Both the position numbers and the translations under genes were made by a program. This document shows positions 53,507-61,240 of a stretch of DNA of 64,000 nt, one piece after another; the stretch's first letter is position 1; the number at the start of each line of letters is the position of its first letter. Below the pieces are notes generated by a model. It made no database searches and was not told the origin of the DNA. It worked only from the letters and a program-made list of their open reading frames with translations. Source of the DNA: Kocuria marina (GTDB taxonomy: Bacteria > Actinomycetota > Actinomycetes > Actinomycetales > Micrococcaceae); contig NZ_JROM01000021.1 in assembly GCF_000786655.1 (NCBI RefSeq), forward strand, positions 295,130 through 359,129. The letters run 5' to 3'.

Positions 53507-54787
53507 ATGACCGCCTCCCCGTCCCCCGAGCCCGCGGCATCGAGCCCCCCGCCCGCTCACCGCGGTGTCTCCATCAGCACGGCCTTCCCGGAGCCGGGCC
53601 TGCTGGAACTGCCGTGGGACACGCCCCTCGAGGACTGGCCCGAGCAGGTGCTGGCGGCGTACCCGCGCGGGATCTCGCGCCACGTGGTGCGCTTCGCACG
53701 CGTCGGGGAGAAGGTCGTGGCGGTCAAGGAGACCACTCCGTACTACGCCCGGCGCGAGTACGAGCTGCTGCGCAAGCTCCAGCGCATGACCACGCCCTCC
53801 GTGGTCCCGGACTCGGTGGTCACGGACCGCTACTCCCCCGACGGCGAGTTGCTGCCCGCCGCGCTCGTCACGGAACACTTGAGTTTCTCCCTGCCCTACC
53901 GCACGATCTTCGAGCAGGTCCCCTCACCGGGGACCATCGACCGGTTGGTGGACGCCCTCGCGTCCCTGATCGTGCAACTGCACCTGTCCGGTTTCTACTG
54001 GGGGGACGTGTCCCTGTCCAACACGCTGTTCCGCCGCGACGCCGGGGAGTTCGCCGCCTACCTCGTGGACGCCGAGACCGGCGAACTGCACCCGCAGCTC
54101 ACGCGGGGTCAGCGCGAGTACGACATCGAGCTCGCCAGGACCAACGTGGCCGGTGAGGTCATGGACCTGCTGGCCGGGGAGCACATGCAGCAGCGCCTCG
54201 CCCAGGCCGGCGTGGACCCGGCCTCGGTGGACCCGTTCGCGGTCTCGGAACGACTCGTGGACACCTACACCGGGCTGTGGGATGAGCTGACCGCGACCGA
54301 GATCTTCCCCGTGGGCGACCGGTGGCGGGTCCAGGCGCGCGTGCAACGACTCAACGACCTGGGCTTCGACGTGGAGGAGGCCTCCATGGACGCGGACGAG
54401 TCCGGTCAGGTCCATCTGCGCCCGCGGGTCGTGGAACCGGGCCACCACGCCCGCAGGTTGTTGCACCTCACGGGGTTGAACACCCAGGAGAACCAGGCCC
54501 GGCGCATCCTCACGGACATCGACCAGTTCGGGCACGCGCTCTACCCCGGTCTGCCCGAGGACCTCACCGCCCAGTTGTGGATGCGCGAGATCTTCGTGCC
54601 CATCATGGCGGCCGTCCCCGCGGGGTTGCGGCGCAAACGGGAACCCGCGCAGATGATCCACGAGGTGCTCGAGCACCGCTGGTTCATGTCGGAGAAGGCC
54701 GGCAAGGACGTCCCCACGCAGGACGCCGTCCAGCACTACGTGCAGTCCTACCTGGCCGAACGCCCGGACGAGAAGGACGTGTTCTAG
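53507..54787 (+). CDS. DUF4032 protein with kinase-like fold
   Basis: A 426-aa protein. The N-terminal half carries kinase-like signatures related to lipopolysaccharide kinases: VVAVKETTPYYARREYELLRKLQ (a Lys/Glu pair), QLHLSGFYWGDVSLSNTLFR (equivalent of HxDxxxxN) and AYLVDAETGEL (DxE in place of DFG). DUF4032 follows to ~415. Substrate unknown. It begins 1 bp after otsB; TAGCAT (53493-53498), 8 bases before the ATG, may give a separate leaderless message. Its stop overlaps that of the convergent TetR gene. Confidence 0.85.
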   Translation: MTASPSPEPAASSPPPAHRGVSISTAFPEPGLLELPWDTPLEDWPEQVLAAYPRGISRHVVRFARVGEKVVAVKETTPYYARREYELLRKLQRMTTPSVVPDSVVTDRYSPDGELLPAALVTEHLSFSLPYRTIFEQVPSPGTIDRLVDALASLIVQLHLSGFYWGDVSLSNTLFRRDAGEFAAYLVDAETGELHPQLTRGQREYDIELARTNVAGEVMDLLAGEHMQQRLAQAGVDPASVDPFAVSERLVDTYTGLWDELTATEIFPVGDRWRVQARVQRLNDLGFDVEEASMDADESGQVHLRPRVVEPGHHARRLLHLTGLNTQENQARRILTDIDQFGHALYPGLPEDLTAQLWMREIFVPIMAAVPAGLRRKREPAQMIHEVLEHRWFMSEKAGKDVPTQDAVQHYVQSYLAERPDEKDVF

Positions 54788-55404
54788 TCCGCCGCGGGTC
54801 GCGTGGTGATCAGGTCCGTGACGGCGCGGTGCACCCGCGCGGTCCAGTTCTCGTCCAGGGAGCCGTAGCGCGCCACGTGCGCGTACGCCGCCCCCAGGAT
54901 GAAGTCCACGACCATGTCCAGGTCCACGGTGTCCCGGATCAGTCCCCGGTCCTTGTCCCGTTGCAGCAGTTCGCGCAGCGCATCGAGTCGCGGGCGCACC
55001 ACGGTGGCCCGCAACACCCGGGCGGTGGCCGAGTGCGGTTCCTGCAGCAGGGTGATGGCCACGCCGAGCCCCATGTCCCGCAGCAGCAGGTCCACGGCCG
55101 CGGTGAGCGCCTGCTCCCACGTGGCGTCCGGCGCCAGCGGCGCGGTTGCGGTGACCGTGTGCTCGAGCGCGGCCTCCAACAGTTGCGTGCTGTTGGCGTA
55201 GCGGCGGTAGATCGAGGTCTTGGCCACGCCGGTGCGGGCGGACACCGCCTCGATCGTGACCCGCCGGGGCCCGCCCTCCCGGAGCAGGCGCAACGCCCCC
55301 GCCACGATCTTGCGATCGGTGCGGGCCGTGCGGGGGTCCACGGAAGCGGCGTCGGCGCGTTCGGGCGCGGACGCGGATCGCGGACCAGCGGGGTGCGCGT
55401 TCAT
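54784..55404 (-). CDS. TetR-family regulator
   Basis: 206 aa. The HTH (TIEAVSARTGVAKTSIYRRYANSTQLLEAAL) is at about 48-78, and the C-terminal ligand domain resembles the TetR_C group in actinobacterial lipid and drug regulators. It starts 2 bp after the 55407 gene and ends the leftward half of the ether-lipid-like cluster, so it likely controls the divergent promoter at 59465-59561. The N-terminal 25 residues are disordered. Confidence 0.9.
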   Translation of the reverse strand: MNAHPAGPRSASAPERADAASVDPRTARTDRKIVAGALRLLREGGPRRVTIEAVSARTGVAKTSIYRRYANSTQLLEAALEHTVTATAPLAPDATWEQALTAAVDLLLRDMGLGVAITLLQEPHSATARVLRATVVRPRLDALRELLQRDKDRGLIRDTVDLDMVVDFILGAAYAHVARYGSLDENWTARVHRAVTDLITTRPAAD

Positions 55405-55406
55405 GA

Positions 55407-56222
55407 TCAGGCGGGGACGGCGTCCCGGACGTGCGCCTCGCGGGCCGGCGCCGTGGCCCTGCGGAAGATCTGCAGTCCCGCCATGCCGGGCAGTCTGGCG
55501 ATGTTCGCGTCCAACCGATCGATCTCGTGGGCCCCGCCCTCGCCACCGAAGAGGTGGCGCATCACGTGGCCCACCTCGCGGTCGTCCATGACCCCGGAGC
55601 CCACGGGGGCCCAGAACTTGCGCAGGGCGAAGCGCGTGAGGCGCTGAGCCTTGCGGGACGCTTCCAGGCGGCGTCGTGCCTGGGTCGCGTAGAAGGCCAC
55701 GTGGCGGGACTCCTGGTGGGCGATCCGCTGCAGCAGCACCGCGAGCACCGGGTGCTTCTCGAGGGACGCCATGCGCCGGTAGGCCGCCACGGCGGACCAC
55801 TCGTTGGCCGCGCCCCACGCCATGTGTGTGGCGATGAAGTCCACGCCCACCATGTTGGACAGCAGCGACTGCTTGAGGGGCTTGAGCGACTCGGACCAGC
55901 CGAGTTTCATGCGCTTGGCCTTGATCTCGTCGTAGTCCACCACGATCCCGTGCATCCCGAGCACCTCCGCGAGTGCCTCACCGTGCCAGTACTCCTCGCG
56001 GTTCCACATGGTCATGAACGTGGAGACGTCCTGGTCCTGGTGGGACGGCGTGACGAGCATGTCCCGCATGTAGCACACGGTGTGGTATTCGACGTCGCAC
56101 ATGTAACGCAGGCAGCGCAGCGAGTCCTCGGGCAGCGGATTGGTCAGGAACTCGTCCATGTCCAGGTCCGACCAGTTGACCCGCGCCGAGGTCTCCGCGA
56201 ACTTGTCGATGTTGAACGCCAT
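55407..56222 (-). CDS. Ferritin-like diiron oxidase/oxygenase-type protein (intact metal site)
   Basis: 271 aa, all-helical. A complete carboxylate diiron ligand set is visible: Glu45 (CDVEYHT), Glu77-x-x-His80 (REEYWHGEAL), Glu141 (AANEWSAVA) and Glu171-x-x-His174 (HQESRHVAFY). This is the E/ExxH/E/ExxH layout of acyl-ACP-desaturase- and ferritin-like enzymes. It is paralogous to the 58481 product. It lies 3 bp after the reductase gene. A desaturase or oxygenase acting on alkyl chains fits the context but is inferred. Confidence 0.8.
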   Translation of the reverse strand: MAFNIDKFAETSARVNWSDLDMDEFLTNPLPEDSLRCLRYMCDVEYHTVCYMRDMLVTPSHQDQDVSTFMTMWNREEYWHGEALAEVLGMHGIVVDYDEIKAKRMKLGWSESLKPLKQSLLSNMVGVDFIATHMAWGAANEWSAVAAYRRMASLEKHPVLAVLLQRIAHQESRHVAFYATQARRRLEASRKAQRLTRFALRKFWAPVGSGVMDDREVGHVMRHLFGGEGGAHEIDRLDANIARLPGMAGLQIFRRATAPAREAHVRDAVPA

Positions 56223-56225
56223 GAC

Positions 56226-58484
56226 TCAGGCCTTCCTCCAGTCCTCCACGGGCCAATGGGCCTTCTTGGCACGCCGGTACAGGGGCAGGTCGGGGTTCAC
56301 CGCGTACGGGTGGCCCACGAGGGACAACCAGCTCACGTCCGCCACGGAGTCCCCGTACCCGTACGAGCGGCTCAGGTCCAGGCCGTGGTCCTGCGCGTAG
56401 CGCTTGAGCCACTGCGCCCGGGCCTCGTCCACGAGCGGCGGGGCCGCCAGGTACCCGGTCAGCACACCGTCCACCTGGTCCATCCGCCCGGCCACGACGT
56501 CGTCGAACAGTTCGGCGATGGGGCTCACGAGCAGGTCCAGGGACCCGGTCACGAGCACCGTGCGGTGCCCCGCGCGGCGGTGTTCCTCGATCCGCTCGAG
56601 CGCTCCCGGGCGAATACTGTTCTCCACGACCCGGCCGAGCGACCCGTCCATCAGTTCCTCGACCCGCGCCACGGGCACGCCGGCGTAGCGGCGCAGGAAC
56701 GCCCGGATGAACTCGCCCCGGTCGCGCCGTTCCGCCTTGATGTAGGTGGGGGCGTTGCCGAACAGTTCGGTGAGTTCCGCGGGCCACTGCAGCGGGCTCA
56801 GCTCCCGGCGGCGCAGTTGCGCGTACTGGGTGATGATGTTGCCCGAGGCCACGGTGCCCTCGAGGTCGAACACGGCCACGACGTCCGTGCCCTCGTTCAG
56901 TCCGCGGCTGCGCACGGCCCGCTTGCGCGACGCCGCCTTGGCCCGGGTGTACGCGCGGGTCATCTCGGTCAGCGCGGGCAGGTGCACGCTCTGCCAGTAG
57001 TCACGCCAGTCGATGGCCCGCACATCGAAGTGCTGGTCCTCGGGCGTGTCCTGCGGCAGGGAGCGGTCCAGTTGCCGCGTGTGGGTGTCGTCGAAGATCA
57101 TCTCCGTGCGCGTGTAGTTCTGGTACAGGTCCACGTAGGTGCGCAGCGAGCCCAGCCCGGTCTGCATCCGGTGCAGGGAATTGGTCCACTCGCGTGTGCG
57201 CGCCGTGGCCGGGAGCACCGAGCTCAACCGGCTCCCCGCGGCGGCCAGTTTCTCCTTGACCGCGAGTCCGCGCTCCATGGAGTTGTTCGCGGGGAACTTC
57301 CACTCGGGCACCGCGATGGGATTGCCGTGGGAGTCCTCGAGCGGGCGCTCGCGGAAGTACGAGCGCACACTCTCGTACATCTGGTGGAACGGCAGGGGGT
57401 TCGAGGCCCCCGAGCACACCTGGTAGTACCGCGCTGCCGGATCCTGGGCGTCCCGCGGAGTGGGTGCGCCGTCGGCTTCCCGGTGCTCCTCCCGCACGAG
57501 GGCCACGATCGCGTTGACCACGAAGTCCACGGGGATCACGTCCAGCACCGAGTCCGGCAGGCCCGGGAACTCGGGCAGTGCGCCCTTCGCGTACGCCATG
57601 ATGAGCGGGTCCGCGACCTTGTAGCCGTCGATCCACCCCGGGAAGGGGTGACGCAGGGCGGACTCGATGATGGACGGGCGCACGATCGACAACCGGTGCC
57701 CGGCCCCGGCCCACTTCTGCTCCGCCACGCGCTCACCCAGGGCCTTGGTGAACGTGTAGATGTCCGTCCACCCCAGGGACTGCGCGCGTGTGCGGCCGTG
57801 GTCCACGAGCCGGGAGCGCACCCACTCCAGGCGGGCCTCCTCGGCGGCGCGGGCCACGGACTTGGGTCCCTCCTTGCCGTGCGTGCTCGTGGCGCGCTGG
57901 ATGAAGGACTCGAGGCGCTCGGGCGAGCGGGACTCCACCTGGGCGGTGTCCGCGGCGCGGACGGCGGCGTCGTACTCGACCTGCCAGTCGACGTCGTGGT
58001 CCACCGGGGCCTCCGGACGCAACCCCTTGGCGATCCCGCCCACGTAGCACGTGGACACGTGGATCACGTGGGGGTCCTGACCCGTGCTGCGCAGCGCGTC
58101 GTAGAGCCCCACGGCGCCGCCCACGTTCGTGCGGAACGCCTCGTCAATAGGCGGGTCGAACGAGACCGTGGACGCGGAGTGCACCACCACGTCGAATGGT
58201 TCGGCGATCTCCCGCAGCCCCGTGAGGTCGCCCTCGAGCACGCTCGTGCGGGCGTCGAAGATCTCCTGCGCGCGTTCCCGGCCCACGGCGTCCCGCCAGG
58301 TCTTGAAGGACGGCTTGCGCAACAACTGCTTCAGGCGCGCCTCACCGGACTGCGAGCCCTTGGGGCGGACCACCGCCGTCACGTGGATGTCGTCCGAGCC
58401 GGAGAGCAGGCGCTCGAGGACGGCCTGGCCCAGGAAGCCCGTGGCCCCCGTGAGCAGGACGCGAGTCGTGGTGGTCTGGGTCAA
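56226..58484 (-). CDS. Fatty acyl-CoA reductase fused to HAD-IB phosphatase domain
   Basis: 752 aa. Residues 1-~400 are a male-sterility-type fatty acyl reductase: Rossmann LLTGATGFLGQAVLERLL (13-27), HSASTVSFD, HVSTCYVGG and Tyr243-x-x-x-Lys247 (YTFTK). A linker/sterile-type region follows. Residues ~530-752 are a HAD-IB domain: VAVFDLEGTVASG (Asp540; Glu542 where most HADs have Asp), VLVTGSLDLL and YGYGDSVADVSWL. It would reduce acyl-CoA to fatty alcohol and possibly dephosphorylate a product. TTG start at 58484 with GGAGG at 6 bases, overlapping the previous stop (TTGA). Confidence 0.85.
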   Translation of the reverse strand: MTQTTTTRVLLTGATGFLGQAVLERLLSGSDDIHVTAVVRPKGSQSGEARLKQLLRKPSFKTWRDAVGRERAQEIFDARTSVLEGDLTGLREIAEPFDVVVHSASTVSFDPPIDEAFRTNVGGAVGLYDALRSTGQDPHVIHVSTCYVGGIAKGLRPEAPVDHDVDWQVEYDAAVRAADTAQVESRSPERLESFIQRATSTHGKEGPKSVARAAEEARLEWVRSRLVDHGRTRAQSLGWTDIYTFTKALGERVAEQKWAGAGHRLSIVRPSIIESALRHPFPGWIDGYKVADPLIMAYAKGALPEFPGLPDSVLDVIPVDFVVNAIVALVREEHREADGAPTPRDAQDPAARYYQVCSGASNPLPFHQMYESVRSYFRERPLEDSHGNPIAVPEWKFPANNSMERGLAVKEKLAAAGSRLSSVLPATARTREWTNSLHRMQTGLGSLRTYVDLYQNYTRTEMIFDDTHTRQLDRSLPQDTPEDQHFDVRAIDWRDYWQSVHLPALTEMTRAYTRAKAASRKRAVRSRGLNEGTDVVAVFDLEGTVASGNIITQYAQLRRRELSPLQWPAELTELFGNAPTYIKAERRDRGEFIRAFLRRYAGVPVARVEELMDGSLGRVVENSIRPGALERIEEHRRAGHRTVLVTGSLDLLVSPIAELFDDVVAGRMDQVDGVLTGYLAAPPLVDEARAQWLKRYAQDHGLDLSRSYGYGDSVADVSWLSLVGHPYAVNPDLPLYRRAKKAHWPVEDWRKA

Positions 58485-59464
58485 CGGGATCCTCCGGTGC
58501 TCGGGAACGGGTGCGCCGTGGGCGCGGTGGCCACCCGCGCCGACCGCGACGCGGGTGGAAGGGTCTGGTGGGGAGCGTATCGGCTCAGTCGCCACTCGCG
58601 TTCCACGGCCCGGCGCAGGGGTTCGCTGCCCGCGGTGCCCGGCGTGGCCTGCAAGGGCTCGTCCGCGAGCGCGAACAGTTCGCGCCGCTGTGCGACCGTG
58701 GGCGCCAGGTCCCGCAGGAACCGGCGCGCGTGCGCGTGGGACAGGCCCACGGGCCGCAGCGGGTGGAACGCGAAGGTGAGGTAGGCACGGGCGAAGCGCT
58801 CGGCGCGCGTGTCGGTACGGATCCGCGCGGTGGTCTCCTCGGCGAAGAAGCGTTCGTGGGTGGCCTTGACCTCGGCCACGCGCCGCAGCAGCGAGGACAG
58901 TTCCGGGTGCCCGGCGCGGCGTTCGAGCATCCGCAGGGCCGCACGGGTGCTCGCTTCCTGGGACCAGCCGCGAGCGGTCTGTCCCGCGACCACGGCCTCC
59001 CCGGAGAAATTGGTCCACACGGAGTCCACCATGGGTGAGATGTTGTCCAGGGCGGTCTCGACCCGTTCGACCCACGAGTGTTCGGGCGGCTGGGGAGCCC
59101 CGGCGTGCGGTCCGTGGGCGTCCAGGACGGCTTGGTAGGCGTCCGCGATCCAGTGCCGCTCGTACGCCCACGTGGTCAGGAACGCGGCGACCCGCGACTC
59201 CTTGTTGGTGTAGCTGACCACCACGGAGCGCACCTGGCCCATGGTGGAGCGTTCCATGTCCCGCAGGTAGCGCAGGTCCTCGAGCACGGCCGGGTCCAGG
59301 GGCGCGCGGTCGAAGGCGGCGAGGTCCAGCTCGGGTCGGAGGCTGCCCTGCGCGCGGTACGTGAAGTCCTTGACGTCGAAGCCCGAGCGCAGCACGATCG
59401 GCTGTTCCACGGGCCCGTAGAGCCGGCCCTGGCGATGCCGGGCGAGGTAGGACTGCTGGCTCAC
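58481..59464 (-). CDS. Ferritin-like paralogue with degenerate diiron site
   Basis: 327 aa, paralogous to the 55407 product: DLRYLRDMERST (Glu71) aligns with its CLRYMCDVEYHT. Of the other ligands, the first ExxH has become Arg103/Ile106 (AYERHWIAD), Glu170 is retained, and the second ExxH has Lys200 but keeps His203 (VKATHERF). It has extra N-terminal (~25) and C-terminal (~55, disordered) regions. It may be an inactive partner of the intact paralogue. GTG at 59464 with AAGGAG at 7 bases. Confidence 0.75.
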   Translation of the reverse strand: MSQQSYLARHRQGRLYGPVEQPIVLRSGFDVKDFTYRAQGSLRPELDLAAFDRAPLDPAVLEDLRYLRDMERSTMGQVRSVVVSYTNKESRVAAFLTTWAYERHWIADAYQAVLDAHGPHAGAPQPPEHSWVERVETALDNISPMVDSVWTNFSGEAVVAGQTARGWSQEASTRAALRMLERRAGHPELSSLLRRVAEVKATHERFFAEETTARIRTDTRAERFARAYLTFAFHPLRPVGLSHAHARRFLRDLAPTVAQRRELFALADEPLQATPGTAGSEPLRRAVEREWRLSRYAPHQTLPPASRSARVATAPTAHPFPSTGGSR

Positions 59465-59532
59465 GGGACGCTCCTTCGATACTCCGTCATGGCTCGCCGA
59501 GGGGCGCTCACGCGGGGCCGGGGGACGCTGCG

Positions 59533-59555
59533 CTACGCCTACCGTAGTGTATCTT
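59533..59555. promoter_or_regulatory. Divergent promoter/operator region of the lipid cluster
   Basis: CTACG-N5-CGTAG (59533-59547) and TATCTT (59550-59555), ending 6 bases before the ATG of the SDR gene (leaderless-type). The CACTA direct repeats seen on the minus strand may belong to a TetR operator. The 97-bp gap serves both halves of the cluster. Confidence 0.35.
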
Positions 59556-59561
59556 AGTGGC

Positions 59562-60344
59562 ATGCTTACCGCTCTCGTGACCGGTGGGACGTCAGGCATC
59601 GGTGCCGCGTTCGCACGTTCCCTCGCCCGCAGAGGCTTTAACCTGGTCCTGGTGGCCAGGGACACGCAACGACTCGAGAGCACCGCCCGGGAGCTCGGCG
59701 CCGCACACGGGATCCACGTGGAGACGCTGACCGCTGATCTGGCCGAGAACGAGGACCTGCTACGCGTGGCCGAGCGGCTCGAGGATCCCGATCGTCCCGT
59801 GGACATGCTCGTGAACAACGCGGGTTTCTCGGTCAAGGTGCCCTACACCGCGCAGGATTTCAGCCAGCACGAGGCCGGTTTCCAGGTCATGTGCGCGGCC
59901 GTCGCGCGACTCTCGGGGGCCGCGGCCCGTGCCATGACCGCCCGGCACTCGGGGTGGATCGTCAACGTCACCTCCACCTCGGGCTGCGTGACCATGGGCG
60001 ACTACTCCGCGATCAAGGCCTACGCGACCGCCATGACCGAGTCGCTCGCCGTGGAGCTGCACGGCACGGGGGTCCACGTGACCGCCCTGCTGCCCGGGTG
60101 GGTCCGCACCGAGTTCCACAGCCGCGCGGGCATCACCGGCTCCTCGATCCCCGACTTCATGTGGCTCGACGCGGACCGGCTCGTGGAGGAGGCCCTCGCG
60201 GACGTGGCCCGCGGGAAGGTGATCTCGGTGCCCACGCTTCGCTACAAGGTCATGGTCACCGCGCTGCGCCACCTCCCGCGCCCCACCGTCCGGTGGATCT
60301 CCCGTCAGATCTCGGGCGTCCGACGCCGCGAGCTCCAGGCCTGA
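59562..60344 (+). CDS. Short-chain dehydrogenase/reductase
   Basis: A 260-aa classical SDR: TALVTGGTSGIGAAFARSL (NAD(P)H-binding Rossmann), DMLVNNAGF, and the catalytic Ser in VNVTSTSG with Tyr-x-x-x-Lys in DYSAIKAYA. A C-terminal basic tail (RWISRQISGVRRREL) could associate with membrane. In context it is a candidate acyl/alkyl-dihydroxyacetone-phosphate reductase. ATG at 59562 is preferred over an upstream in-frame TTG. It starts the rightward half of the cluster. Confidence 0.9.
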   Translation: MLTALVTGGTSGIGAAFARSLARRGFNLVLVARDTQRLESTARELGAAHGIHVETLTADLAENEDLLRVAERLEDPDRPVDMLVNNAGFSVKVPYTAQDFSQHEAGFQVMCAAVARLSGAAARAMTARHSGWIVNVTSTSGCVTMGDYSAIKAYATAMTESLAVELHGTGVHVTALLPGWVRTEFHSRAGITGSSIPDFMWLDADRLVEEALADVARGKVISVPTLRYKVMVTALRHLPRPTVRWISRQISGVRRRELQA

Positions 60345-60348
60345 TCCC

Positions 60349-61212
60349 ATGGCACCCCAGGATTCCTCCCCGCAGCACGACGGCGCTCCCGCCCGGCGCC
60401 CGCGCGCCGCGTCCCGCCAGCGCCCCGGCTCCATGCCTCGGTCGACCCCGGAGCCCCACCCTCGCGTGTTGGACTCCCTCGAGGGTCACGCGGGTCGGCA
60501 GGAACCCGATCCGCCCGCTCCCCCGGCGGAGTCGGCGGACCTCACGGCGGCCCACTACACCCAGCCCGTGCGCCGGATCCTGCGCCGGGTCACCCAGACC
60601 GTCTTCTTCCGGGGGATCGTCAACCGCACGATCACCCGCACCAATGTGGTGGATCCCGCGGCCTACGGGGTCAAGGGCACGTGCGTGGTCGTCGCGAACC
60701 ACTCGAGCCACCTGGACGCCCCGCTCGTGATGAGCGGCGTGCCGCACTACATCTCCCGCGATCTCGCAACCGGGGTGGCCGCGGACTACTTCTTCACCGC
60801 GTGGCACAAGAAACTGTTCACGCAGCTGATCTTCAACGCCTTTCCCGTGGACCGTCGCGGTGAGGGCGCGAACAAGGGCCTGTCCAAGAAGCTGCTGGCC
60901 GCGGGTGTCCCGCTGCTGATCTTCCCGGAGGGGACCCGCTCGAAGACCGGCAAGATGGCCCCGTTCAAGGTGGGAGCGGCGTCGTTGGCGCTGGCGGTGC
61001 AGGTACCGGTCGTGCCCGTTGCCCTGATCGGGGCGCACGAGGCCATGCCGCGCGGTACGAGCTGGCCCCGTCGGGGTCGTCCGCCGGTGGTCGTGGCCGT
61101 GGGTGCACCCCTGCGCGCGCGGGGCAACGAGAACGCCTACAGCTTCAACGAGCGCATCGAGGCTGCGGTGCGTGCGCTGTACGCTGCGAACCGGCACAGA
61201 ATCCAGGACTAG
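60349..61212 (+). CDS. PlsC-family 1-acylglycerol-3-phosphate acyltransferase
   Basis: 287 aa. After a disordered ~65-residue N-terminus, the acyltransferase has the catalytic HX4D motif NHSSHLDAP (about 118-126), FNAFPVDRRGEGAN and FPEGTRSKTGKM. It acylates sn-2 (or sn-1) of a glycerophosphate backbone, at the membrane. It lies 4 bp after the SDR gene, and the alkyl-DHAP-synthase-like gene follows after 28 bp. Confidence 0.9.
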   Translation: MAPQDSSPQHDGAPARRPRAASRQRPGSMPRSTPEPHPRVLDSLEGHAGRQEPDPPAPPAESADLTAAHYTQPVRRILRRVTQTVFFRGIVNRTITRTNVVDPAAYGVKGTCVVVANHSSHLDAPLVMSGVPHYISRDLATGVAADYFFTAWHKKLFTQLIFNAFPVDRRGEGANKGLSKKLLAAGVPLLIFPEGTRSKTGKMAPFKVGAASLALAVQVPVVPVALIGAHEAMPRGTSWPRRGRPPVVVAVGAPLRARGNENAYSFNERIEAAVRALYAANRHRIQD

Positions 61213-61240
61213 TCGGACCCAGGAAAGAGGTTGTCCCTCA

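Noticed and set aside
55431..58784. Plus-strand open frame of more than 1100 codons across the lipid cluster
   Set aside because: It runs opposite the well-supported diiron and reductase genes and encodes low-complexity Val/Arg/Gly/His sequence.
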